From Oscillospiraceae bacterium (GTDB lineage: Bacteria; Bacillota; Clostridia; Oscillospirales; CAG-272), in NCBI GenBank assembly GCA_015064685.1, contig SVRT01000008.1:45463-109462 (forward strand): a DNA stretch of 64,000 nt. The letters are read 5' to 3'. Positions 9,072 to 16,767 of the stretch are shown in pieces. A model generated the notes under the pieces. It had not been told where the DNA came from and made no database searches. It worked only from the letters and a program-made list of their open reading frames with translations. Position 1 is the first letter of the stretch, and each line of letters opens with the position of its first letter. Both the position numbers and the translations under genes were made by a program.

Positions 9072-10716
9072 TTTCGTCCAACCTTTCAATTTTAATATTT
9101 GTTTCTATTTTAGCGTTACCTATATGATTAAGTGTGATCTTAGGTTCAAAATCGTTTGTGTGCTGAGTTACCTCGTTGCCGGTAAACTCGATGTCGGCAA
9201 CGTTGTCGAACTGCACTGCGGTCTCCTGGAGGAGATCAAACTTATTGTCAACGATCTTGATGCTCTTGTTGAAGTATTTGCCGTCCTCAATTGCCTTTCT
9301 CGGAACACAGCTGATGACCGCGCCGCCCCACTTTGAGTATTTGCATCTGTCGAAGTTGTTGTTTCTGATAGTCACGTCCTGAACTCCGCCCGACTCAAAC
9401 CAGTATTCACCGTTTGCCTCAAAGAGAATTGCGCTTCCGCTCGAATGGAAATAGCAGTCCTCGATAACCGTCTTTCCTCTTGTTGCGATGAGCATACCGC
9501 GTGCGCGGTTGTTGCGAACGATATTGTTGCGGAAGATGAGATCAGCCGCGCGGTCAAGACTCTCAACGTCGTCACCGATATTGATGTCCTCTGTGCCTTC
9601 CTTAAGAGTGAGTCGTATTATATCCTGGTTGATATACTCAACCTTTTCGATCGTCTTTTCGGTGTAGGGAACGAGTGACTGCGCGTTGACTATCTGTATG
9701 CGATCGCCGTCTCTGAGGATGCGAATACCCTTAGCCTCAAGATGCACCTCGCGGACGATGAGATCATGCTCTGTCTTGCTCTCGATTCGGGTATACATAC
9801 CGTGGATGTTGAGCGCATCGTCGAGCTGACCCTCAAAGGTGGAGTTTTCAACGAGAACGAGACCCGTACAGTTTACAAAGTGGGTCGCGTCTGCGTTGGC
9901 GGTGTAATATTGATCTCCGTGACGGAGCGTGTTGAAGGAATTGAGGTGGATGTTGTGGCAGGTCTGAGCCAATATACCCATACCGTGGCAGGAATGGATG
10001 GTGATGTTTTCAAGGGTGATATCCGAGGAGTCCTCGCAGAAGAATCCGCAGCCGAGTCGGCGCGCACCCGAGAAGATAATAATATTTCCAATGGGAGGAT
10101 AGCGCTTTACGCCGTGGAGACGGAGCTTGTTGTCTCCGATATCCTCAAAGCGCATATTCCAAAGGTACTGATCAAAGGAATGATCGCCTGTGCCTTTCTC
10201 GATCTCACCCGTTTCTCCATTGTACTCAATAGAATTGAAAATAGGGAAGAAGCACTGATAGTGATCGGTAACGAGCTCTCTGTCGTGTCTCATATAGAAC
10301 TGAGACGCTCCGAGCATCTTTTCAAGCTCAACGTATCCGTCGCCGTGACCGATAACGCGCGCCTGCATAAACTGAGTCTTCTTATTTTCAAGAACAGCAT
10401 TCTTTACGGTAATATTCTTCGAATTGAGAATACCGAATGGAGTGGCAACGCCGTCCACGTCTATCGTTGAGCCGCAGAAATCAAGCTCAATATTCTCCAT
10501 ACCGTCAAAGAGAGCGAAGAAACGCTTGTGACCGTTCCAACCGTGGTTGGATATGTTAACGCAACGCTCAAAGCAGAAATCGGGGTTGACATGGTAAGTG
10601 TCCTTGTCAAAAATTATCTTTACGTCCTTTTTTGTGCCGAGATCGGTGATGAGACGGTAAAGATCGTATGCGTCGTTACCTGTTTTTCGGTAATCCTTAA
10701 AGTAAAGAGTCTTCAT
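9064..10716 (-). CDS. Right-handed beta-helix protein, GH110-like (alpha-1,3-galactosidase family)
   Basis: A 550-residue parallel beta-helix protein. The segment NADATHFVNCTGLVLVENS followed by GQLDDALNIHGMYTRI matches the region of GH110 enzymes that holds the catalytic Asp pair and the NVHG-like motif. GH110 removes terminal alpha-1,3-galactose (blood group B or linear Gal-Gal). I see no signal peptide (start MKTLYFKDYRKTGND), so it should act in the cytoplasm, unlike the secreted Bacteroides members. A ribosome site precedes the ATG. The sialate esterase ends 15 bp upstream and DUF1294 overlaps its end. The family is likely; the linkage acted on is inferred. Confidence 0.65.
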   Translation of the reverse strand: MKTLYFKDYRKTGNDAYDLYRLITDLGTKKDVKIIFDKDTYHVNPDFCFERCVNISNHGWNGHKRFFALFDGMENIELDFCGSTIDVDGVATPFGILNSKNITVKNAVLENKKTQFMQARVIGHGDGYVELEKMLGASQFYMRHDRELVTDHYQCFFPIFNSIEYNGETGEIEKGTGDHSFDQYLWNMRFEDIGDNKLRLHGVKRYPPIGNIIIFSGARRLGCGFFCEDSSDITLENITIHSCHGMGILAQTCHNIHLNSFNTLRHGDQYYTANADATHFVNCTGLVLVENSTFEGQLDDALNIHGMYTRIESKTEHDLIVREVHLEAKGIRILRDGDRIQIVNAQSLVPYTEKTIEKVEYINQDIIRLTLKEGTEDINIGDDVESLDRAADLIFRNNIVRNNRARGMLIATRGKTVIEDCYFHSSGSAILFEANGEYWFESGGVQDVTIRNNNFDRCKYSKWGGAVISCVPRKAIEDGKYFNKSIKIVDNKFDLLQETAVQFDNVADIEFTGNEVTQHTNDFEPKITLNHIGNAKIETNIKIERLDENA

Positions 10717-10731
10717 ATCTGTGTCTCCTTA

Positions 10732-12249
10732 TCAAAGCGTTAGTTTAAAGGGAGTGAGTGGTAAGGAATGCTCATTCCAAAGATTCGTGTATGAGTAATT
10801 GAGGCGCGAGTATTCGACAGCGCTTGCAGCCTCGCCATCGGGAACAGAGAGAATTATATCGCTGCCATCCGCCTTCGCGTCGACCTTGACACGTACTCCG
10901 GCTTTGTTGACTATGTAGAATCCTGCTATCTCCTTGCCGTCAAGTGTGTACCAAGCACTTGCGCCCGCGCATCTGATCCTTATGGTGTTACCTTCAAGCG
11001 AAGCCGAGACGGCCTCGGGGCATTTCCAGACGATATTTTGTCCGTAGGTGTTGGCAAGAGCCGCCGCGGCGAGTCTCTCGCCCATGGGTTGCTTCTTTGC
11101 GGGGTGGATGTTATCGGGCTCGGAGAGATCGTAGGAGACCGTCATATAGACGTTTCTCTCTTGCTTTGAAAGCTCCTCCTGCGCGTCTCGGACTCCTCTC
11201 CAATAGTCGGCACCCTCACCGTGCCACGCGACACCCGCGATCTGCACAAGGTAGAAGGGCATATCGGGGTTTTTGAAGGCTTCTCGCCAATCCGCCATCA
11301 TCGCGCGGTAGAGAGCAAGGTAATGCTCCTTTGAATCGACCTCTGCGGAGGTATTGCTCTCACCCTGATGCCAGATGACACCGCGTACGGAATAGGGAAC
11401 TATGCGCTCAAGCATATTCTCGCGCAGAGCCGTAGGGAAGCGGTAGAAGGCTATCTCCATCGGGAGAGGAGGCTGACCCTCGCCCGCGTGGCGCAAGAAC
11501 CACGCGACACCTCGCTCGCGAGTGAGCGCCACGGCGTCATAGCTCTTGCAAAATTCCTTGAGCTTGGACTGGTATTCGGTGTACTGTTCGATAAGCTTAT
11601 CAAGTCCGCCTGCCGCTTCGATCTCGGTGCGCTTTTTGTCGGTCGCACGGCGGGCAAGGGGATCGCTCAGCAGATATTCCTCGCGTGTCCAGGACTCGAC
11701 AGGAGTAGCTCCCCAGTTGCAGCTTATAATGCCGACGGGCATATCAAGATGCTGACGGAGCTTATGCGCGAAGAAGTAGCCTACAGCTGTGAAGTGCAGA
11801 GCCTCCTCGACCGTGCATTTTTTCCAAGGGGCATCAACGGAGTGCAGAGACTCAAAATGAAAGCCATATGTGTCTCCCTTATAAAATGTATGCCTCGGAA
11901 CTGTGAAAAGACGAATGTCGGAATCGTTTGTAAGGTCTTTTTCGTTGTATTCGGTGCAGAAGGTCGGATGCTCCATATTGGATTGACCGCCTGCAAGCCA
12001 TACCTCGCCCGTGACTACGTCGGAACAAACGATCCTTTCCCCGTCATCTTCAAATATAAGCTCACCTCGGATATTGGGCTCCATAGGGGGTAATTCACAT
12101 AAGAATTTGCCGTTTTTAACGGTCGTGGTGACTGATGTTTCTCCAAAAGAAATCTTGACAGCCTCCGCATCGCTCTCGCCCCAAATATATACGGGACGGC
12201 GGCATTGCAGTATTGCGTGATCAGTAAAAATAAAAGCAGGTTTTATCAT
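10732..12249 (-). CDS. Sialate O-acetylesterase (SGNH/SASA family)
   Basis: This 505-residue protein has the SASA pattern: an N-terminal beta domain (FTDHAILQCRRPVYIWG), the catalytic Ser in WLAGGQSNMEHPTF, then GIISCNWGATPVESW, GVIWHQGESNT, and a late DNIHPAKKQPMGERLA with the Asp/His pair. Such enzymes remove O-acetyl groups from sialic acid or other sugars. No signal peptide is seen. It begins just 15 bp from repeat element B1; no promoter is visible in the gap, so expression may come from glnS read-through or from within B1. It is in an operon with the GH110-like gene. Confidence 0.85.
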   Translation of the reverse strand: MIKPAFIFTDHAILQCRRPVYIWGESDAEAVKISFGETSVTTTVKNGKFLCELPPMEPNIRGELIFEDDGERIVCSDVVTGEVWLAGGQSNMEHPTFCTEYNEKDLTNDSDIRLFTVPRHTFYKGDTYGFHFESLHSVDAPWKKCTVEEALHFTAVGYFFAHKLRQHLDMPVGIISCNWGATPVESWTREEYLLSDPLARRATDKKRTEIEAAGGLDKLIEQYTEYQSKLKEFCKSYDAVALTRERGVAWFLRHAGEGQPPLPMEIAFYRFPTALRENMLERIVPYSVRGVIWHQGESNTSAEVDSKEHYLALYRAMMADWREAFKNPDMPFYLVQIAGVAWHGEGADYWRGVRDAQEELSKQERNVYMTVSYDLSEPDNIHPAKKQPMGERLAAAALANTYGQNIVWKCPEAVSASLEGNTIRIRCAGASAWYTLDGKEIAGFYIVNKAGVRVKVDAKADGSDIILSVPDGEAASAVEYSRLNYSYTNLWNEHSLPLTPFKLTL

Positions 12250-12263
12250 TTCACTACCTCAAT

Positions 12264-12516
12264 TAATTGCAGTTTATCGGGGACGCGAACAATCCCTCAG
12301 ACGCGCACGGAGGCGCGCCAGCTCCCTTTACACAAGGGAGCTTTACCTGAATGGTGGAGAACGCGGATATAGTGAAGTTTTCTTTAAATTTAAAAGGTTT
12401 TCACATCTATAAAGCGTACGAACATCCACCAACAAAGCTCCCTTGTGTAAAGGGAGCTGTCACGCCTTGCGCGTGACTGAGGGATTGTTCGTCTCACCGA
12501 CAAATCAAAATTTGAA
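12264..12516. repeat. TIR-bounded intergenic element, type B, copy 1
   Basis: The left end is AATTGCAGTTTATCGG and the right end is CCGACAAATCAAAATTT, an imperfect inverted pair. Inside are a 14-bp inverted repeat (GAACAATCCCTCAG ... CTGAGGGATTGTTC), two AGCTCCCTT/AAGGGAGCT hairpins, a GTCACGC hairpin, and a central stretch resembling CTTTTAAGTTTAAAGAAAA. It is the reverse of the copy at 52222-52550. It sits between the glnS terminator and the esterase start. No plausible gene lies inside. Confidence 0.88.
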
Positions 12517-12523
12517 AGAACAA

Positions 12524-12545
12524 AGGGGAAGCCTATGCTTCCCCT
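12524..12545 (-). terminator. Hairpin after glnS
   Basis: AGGGGAAGC / GCTTCCCCT stem with a CTAT loop. On the minus strand it is followed by a weak T-rich tract (TTTGTTCTTTC), so termination may be leaky. Element B1 begins 8 bp beyond it. Confidence 0.65.
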
Positions 12546-12554
12546 ATATATCCG

Positions 12555-14210
12555 TTATTTCTTCGGGAAGCTATCCTTCAGCGAAACAACTCTGTTAAAG
12601 GTATTTGCGTTTTTGGTATCCTTGCAGAAATAGCCTACGCGGACAAACTGGAATCTCTCGCCGGGAGCGGCATCCTCAAGACAGGGCTCAACGTACGCGC
12701 CCTCGATCTTTGTGAGGGAATCGGGATTGAGAAAGTCGAGGTATGTCTGACCCTCGGGAACGAAAGCGGTGTTCTCGATGTTGAAGAGACGGTCATAGAG
12801 CATAAGTGTTGCGGGCTTCGCGTATTTTGCGGAGAGCCAGTGAATAGTGCCCTTGATCTTTCTGCCGTCTGTGGGCATACCGTTACCTGTCTCAAGATCG
12901 GCGGTCGCGTGGATGCACTTGATGCTGCCGTCCTCGTTCTTTTCAATTGCGCCGCACTTGATGATGTATCCGCCCATAAGACGGACCTCGCCATCGGGCT
13001 TGAGACGGAAGAATTTCGGAGGCGGAACCTCGGCAAAGTCCTCTGCATCAATATATATCTCGCGAGTCATAGGAACCTCTCGTGTGCCAAGCTCCTCCTT
13101 CTGAGGATGATTGGAGATTGTGATCATCTCCTCCTTATCCTCGGGATAGTTGTCAATGATAACCTTTATCGGAGAAGCGATTCCGATGCGGCGGAGTGCG
13201 TTCTCGTTAAGGTCGTCGCGTACGCAAGCCTCGAGCTGACGGACGTCAACGGTGTGGTCGGTGTTGGTTACTCCTGCCTCGCGTACAAAGTTGAAGAGCG
13301 CTGCGGGAGTATATCCGCGGCGGCGGAGACCGCAAAGGGTAGGCAGACGGGGGTCATCCCAACCGTCAACGTGACCCTCCTCAACGAGCTGACGGAGATA
13401 ACGCTTTGACATAACCGTGTATGTGATGTTCATGCGTCCGAACTCCCACTGATGAGGCTTCTGCTCAAAGCCGATCTTCTCAACGACCCAATCGTAGAGG
13501 GGACGGTGGTTTCTGAACTCACTCGAGCAAAGCGAGTGAGTGATGCCCTCAAGAGCGTCCTGAATGGGATGCGCGAAGTCGTACATCGGGTATACGCACC
13601 ACTCGTCACCCTGGCGGTGATGGTGGATGTGCTTTATTCTGTAAATAACGGGGTCGCGGAGATAGGGATTGTCGTTCGAGGGGTCGATCTTCGCGCGAAG
13701 CGTGCGCGCACCGTCCTCAAACTCACCGTTTTTCATTCTCTCAAAGAGCTCAAGGTTTTCCTCAACGCTTCTGTTACGGTAGGGAGATTCCTTACCTGCG
13801 ACCGCGCGGTCGGTACCCTTGTAATCTGCGAGATCGTCCTTAGAGAGGTCGCAAACGTAAGCATCACCCTGCTTGATGAGCTGAACTGCGAACTCGTAGC
13901 ACTTGCCAAAGTAATCAGAGCCATAGAAAACACCGCCCGTGGGGGTAGCGCCGAGCCACTCGAGGTCCTCACGGATAGAGCGGACGAACTCGTCCGATTC
14001 CTTTGCGGGGTTTGTATCGTCGTAACGGAGATTGAAGAGTCCGTTATACTTGTTTGCAACGTCGGTATTTACACAAATAGCCTTTACCGAACCGATGTGG
14101 AGATATCCGTTGGGCTCGGGAGGGAAACGTGTGTGGATTTTCAGACCGGGATTTGTGGTAAGGTCCTCGTCAATTATGTCGTGTATAAAATTACCCTTGA
14201 TTTCTTCCAT
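12555..14210 (-). CDS. glnS: Glutaminyl-tRNA synthetase
   Basis: A class I synthetase of 551 aa. It has the HIGH-type motif PPEPNGYLHIGS at about 30, RYDDTNPAKE, and the KMSKS-type VMSKRYLRQLVEEG at about 265, followed by the two C-terminal beta-barrel anticodon-binding domains. Many Gram-positive bacteria lack GlnRS and make Gln-tRNA by transamidation, so its presence, directly after gltX, is notable. AAAGGA precedes the ATG; the gap to gltX is 30 bp. Probable operon: MBL hydrolase-gltX-glnS. Confidence 0.97.
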   Translation of the reverse strand: MEEIKGNFIHDIIDEDLTTNPGLKIHTRFPPEPNGYLHIGSVKAICVNTDVANKYNGLFNLRYDDTNPAKESDEFVRSIREDLEWLGATPTGGVFYGSDYFGKCYEFAVQLIKQGDAYVCDLSKDDLADYKGTDRAVAGKESPYRNRSVEENLELFERMKNGEFEDGARTLRAKIDPSNDNPYLRDPVIYRIKHIHHHRQGDEWCVYPMYDFAHPIQDALEGITHSLCSSEFRNHRPLYDWVVEKIGFEQKPHQWEFGRMNITYTVMSKRYLRQLVEEGHVDGWDDPRLPTLCGLRRRGYTPAALFNFVREAGVTNTDHTVDVRQLEACVRDDLNENALRRIGIASPIKVIIDNYPEDKEEMITISNHPQKEELGTREVPMTREIYIDAEDFAEVPPPKFFRLKPDGEVRLMGGYIIKCGAIEKNEDGSIKCIHATADLETGNGMPTDGRKIKGTIHWLSAKYAKPATLMLYDRLFNIENTAFVPEGQTYLDFLNPDSLTKIEGAYVEPCLEDAAPGERFQFVRVGYFCKDTKNANTFNRVVSLKDSFPKK

Positions 14211-14240
14211 TTTTATTTTGTCCTTTCGGGGAATATTGCA

Positions 14241-15929
14241 TTAAGACAGTGAGACGATCATCTTGTTGATGCGCTCGAGAGTCTTGTCCTTGCCGAGTAT
14301 CTGCATTACAGTGTAGAGGTCGGGAGCGTTCTGCTTGCCCGTTACCGCAACTCGGATAAACATACTTATATCGGCAACACTGCCCTTGAACGCAGTGGGA
14401 TCAGCCTTGTAAGCTTTCATATCCGAAGCGAATCCAAGCTCGTCCGCGATAGCCTTTACCTTGTCAAACCAGGTGTTCATATCGTCGGCGTAATCATATC
14501 CTGCGGCAAATTTCTCAAGCGTTGCGATTATGTCAGCCTTGTCAAAGGTCTCGGGATATGTGTCGATGATTTCAAAGAATTTATCATAGAAGAAGCCCAT
14601 ATAGCCCTTCGCATCGACCCAGGTCGCAAGGTCCTTGCGGGGCTTCTTGCCGCCGCGACCGATCGCAAATATCTTCTGCGCAAATTCAGGGTCAGCTGCA
14701 AGCTCCGCGCCGAACTCGGGATCAAATTCAAGTGCCCAATCGGTGACCTTTTTCGTTACGTCCTCTGCAGACATACGGGAGATAACGTTCTTTGAAACGT
14801 CGTTTATCTTGCTGAAGTCAAAGAGACATCCCGATACCGACATCTTCTTGATGTTGAAGGGGAAATCGGTGTAGGGCTTGTCAGCGTTCTGCATATGCCA
14901 CTCCTCGTAGTTTGAGTTGAGAAGAGTCATAATGTATTCGCAAACTGCCTCGGGGCAGTAGCCCATTCTGGTGTAATCGTCCATATTCGCGCCCATATCG
15001 CGCTTGGAGAGTTTTTTCTTGTTTCCGTTCTCGTCAAGCTTCATGATCTGCGCGATGTGCATATACTTGGGAAGTCTGAATCCAAGAGCAGAGAAGAGTT
15101 GAATGTGCTTTGCAAGGCTCGGAAGCCACTCCTCGCCGCGGATAACGTGAGTTGTACCCATAAGGTGATCGTCGACCGCGTGAGCGAAGTGATAGGTCGG
15201 GATTCCGTCGGACTTTAGAAGCACGAAATCCTCGTCGTTCTCGGGAATTTCAAGTGTACCCTTTACAAGGTCGGTGAACTTGGTCTTCTTTTCGGGATCT
15301 CCGTTTGCAAGAATTCTGACAACAAAAGGATGACCCTGAGCAAGATGCTCCTCGACCTCTTCCATCGTAAAGCTGCGGCGAGCGAGCATTTCTGCGCGTC
15401 TTGCCTCTGCCTCTGCCTGCCAGTCAGTGTTCTTGATCTCTTCCTTTTTATTTACTGCCTGTAATTCGTCAAGCTCTTCCTCTGTAGTGAAGCAGGGATA
15501 AGCCTTGCCCTCACGTACGAGCTGCTTTGCAAAGGTCTGATATATAGGACCTCTCTGGCTCTGCTTGTAGGGACCGTACGCGCCCTTGTCGCTTATGTTG
15601 CCGTTTTCGTCGAGAATAGCACCCTCGTCGAAGTTTATTCCATACTTTGCAAGGGTTTTTATAAGTCCCTCTGCCGCTCCTTCAACCTCGCGCTTCGCAT
15701 CTGTATCCTCGATTCTGAGGTAGAAAACGCCGCCCGACTGGTGAGCAAGTCTCTCGCCGACGGTGGAGGGAAAAAGACCTCCAAAGTGAACGAATCCTGT
15801 GGGGCTGGGAGCAAATCTTGTTACCTTCGCGCCCTCGGGAAGATTGCGGGGAGGAAACTTTGCCTCTATATCTGCGGGTGTTTCCGTAATGTGCGGAAAA
15901 AGTAATTCTGCTAAACGGTCGTAATTCAT
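14241..15929 (-). CDS. gltX: Glutamyl-tRNA synthetase
   Basis: A class I GluRS. The HIGH-type motif is RFAPSPTGFVHFGG near residue 40, followed by FYLRIEDTDAKREVEG, and the KMSKS-type motif KKKLSKRDMGANMDDY near 330. At 562 aa it is longer than the usual 470-500, with about 35 extra N-terminal residues and extra length in the catalytic insert and the C-terminal helical domain. With a GlnRS next door it may be a discriminating enzyme (inference). A ribosome site AAAGGA fits the ATG. Confidence 0.97.
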   Translation of the reverse strand: MNYDRLAELLFPHITETPADIEAKFPPRNLPEGAKVTRFAPSPTGFVHFGGLFPSTVGERLAHQSGGVFYLRIEDTDAKREVEGAAEGLIKTLAKYGINFDEGAILDENGNISDKGAYGPYKQSQRGPIYQTFAKQLVREGKAYPCFTTEEELDELQAVNKKEEIKNTDWQAEAEARRAEMLARRSFTMEEVEEHLAQGHPFVVRILANGDPEKKTKFTDLVKGTLEIPENDEDFVLLKSDGIPTYHFAHAVDDHLMGTTHVIRGEEWLPSLAKHIQLFSALGFRLPKYMHIAQIMKLDENGNKKKLSKRDMGANMDDYTRMGYCPEAVCEYIMTLLNSNYEEWHMQNADKPYTDFPFNIKKMSVSGCLFDFSKINDVSKNVISRMSAEDVTKKVTDWALEFDPEFGAELAADPEFAQKIFAIGRGGKKPRKDLATWVDAKGYMGFFYDKFFEIIDTYPETFDKADIIATLEKFAAGYDYADDMNTWFDKVKAIADELGFASDMKAYKADPTAFKGSVADISMFIRVAVTGKQNAPDLYTVMQILGKDKTLERINKMIVSLS

Positions 15930-15953
15930 TTTATTATCCTTTCGTGATGATAG

Positions 15954-16586
15954 TCAGTTTAAAAAATATGATATGTTTCGGAGGGCAGTGCCTAATTTTT
16001 CGCTATTGCCGTGTCCGGGGTATATAATTAATTGCGGATCGAATTCCTTCAATTTGTTGAGAGTGTTTTTCAGAAGATGCGCGCTACCTCCGTGGAGGTC
16101 GTAGCGACCGAATCCTTCTGAAAAAATCGTGTCACCCGTTATCAAAAAGCCTTCTCCCATAAGGGCAATCGAGCCTTTCGAGTGACCGGGCAGGTGAATG
16201 ACCTCTAATTCTTCGTTTCCAAGCTTGATGATATCGTTGTCGGAAAGCAGAAATTCGGCGGGACGTTGCGAAAAATCCTGTCCGAAAAAGAAGGAATACG
16301 CGTTCTTGTCGCTGTCCTCAAGCATCTCTGCGTCTTCTGCGTGAATATATGCCGACGCACCTGTAATGTCGCGGATCGAATCGAGAGACATAATATGATC
16401 GAAGTGTCCGTGGGTCAAGATTATCTTATCCACAAAGGCATTCTTGGATTCCACAAAGCGTGCGATATGATCCGCATCTGTGCTTGGATCAATAATTGCA
16501 GCGTGATTTCGGCTGTCATCACCGCTCGAAATCAACACGTAGCAATTGGACAGCCAGGAGCCTGAATACAAATTGTATATATTCAT
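15954..16586 (-). CDS. MBL-fold hydrolase, glyoxalase II-like
   Basis: The 210-residue protein has the metallo-beta-lactamase fold motifs: ILTHGHFDHI (HxHxDH), HLPGHSKGSIAL, GDTIFSEGFGRYDL and the final YPGHG. The pattern is that of the YcbL/GloB-like group, which hydrolyses thioesters such as S-lactoylglutathione; the substrate is unproven. It starts at an ATG after GAGG and is the first gene of the operon with gltX 24 bp downstream. Confidence 0.85.
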   Translation of the reverse strand: MNIYNLYSGSWLSNCYVLISSGDDSRNHAAIIDPSTDADHIARFVESKNAFVDKIILTHGHFDHIMSLDSIRDITGASAYIHAEDAEMLEDSDKNAYSFFFGQDFSQRPAEFLLSDNDIIKLGNEELEVIHLPGHSKGSIALMGEGFLITGDTIFSEGFGRYDLHGGSAHLLKNTLNKLKEFDPQLIIYPGHGNSEKLGTALRNISYFLN

Positions 16587-16622
16587 TTTTTAACCTCGTG
16601 ATCACATAATACTACATTTTGT

Positions 16623-16651
16623 ATTATACCATTTTTTTTAGCGTTTGTCTA
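16623..16651 (-). promoter_or_regulatory. Promoter for the MBL-gltX-glnS operon
   Basis: Minus strand: TAGACA, 17-bp spacer, TATAAT, about 40 bp before the MBL gene. No T-box is seen here, unlike pheS and leuS. Confidence 0.75.
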
Positions 16652-16696
16652 CATTTATTAAAAAAATAATATCAAAAAAAGAGTGTATATTTATGC

Positions 16697-16732
16697 AAAA
16701 AACGTCCCGATCCAAAGGGATCGGGACGTTTT
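16697..16732 (-). terminator. Terminator of the solute-binding protein gene
   Basis: ACGTCCCGATCC / GGATCGGGACGT stem with an AAAG loop; A-run on the left, i.e. T-run on the minus strand. Confidence 0.9.
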
Positions 16733-16767
16733 ATTAAAAATCAGTATTTTTTACTGCTTTTATTCGA

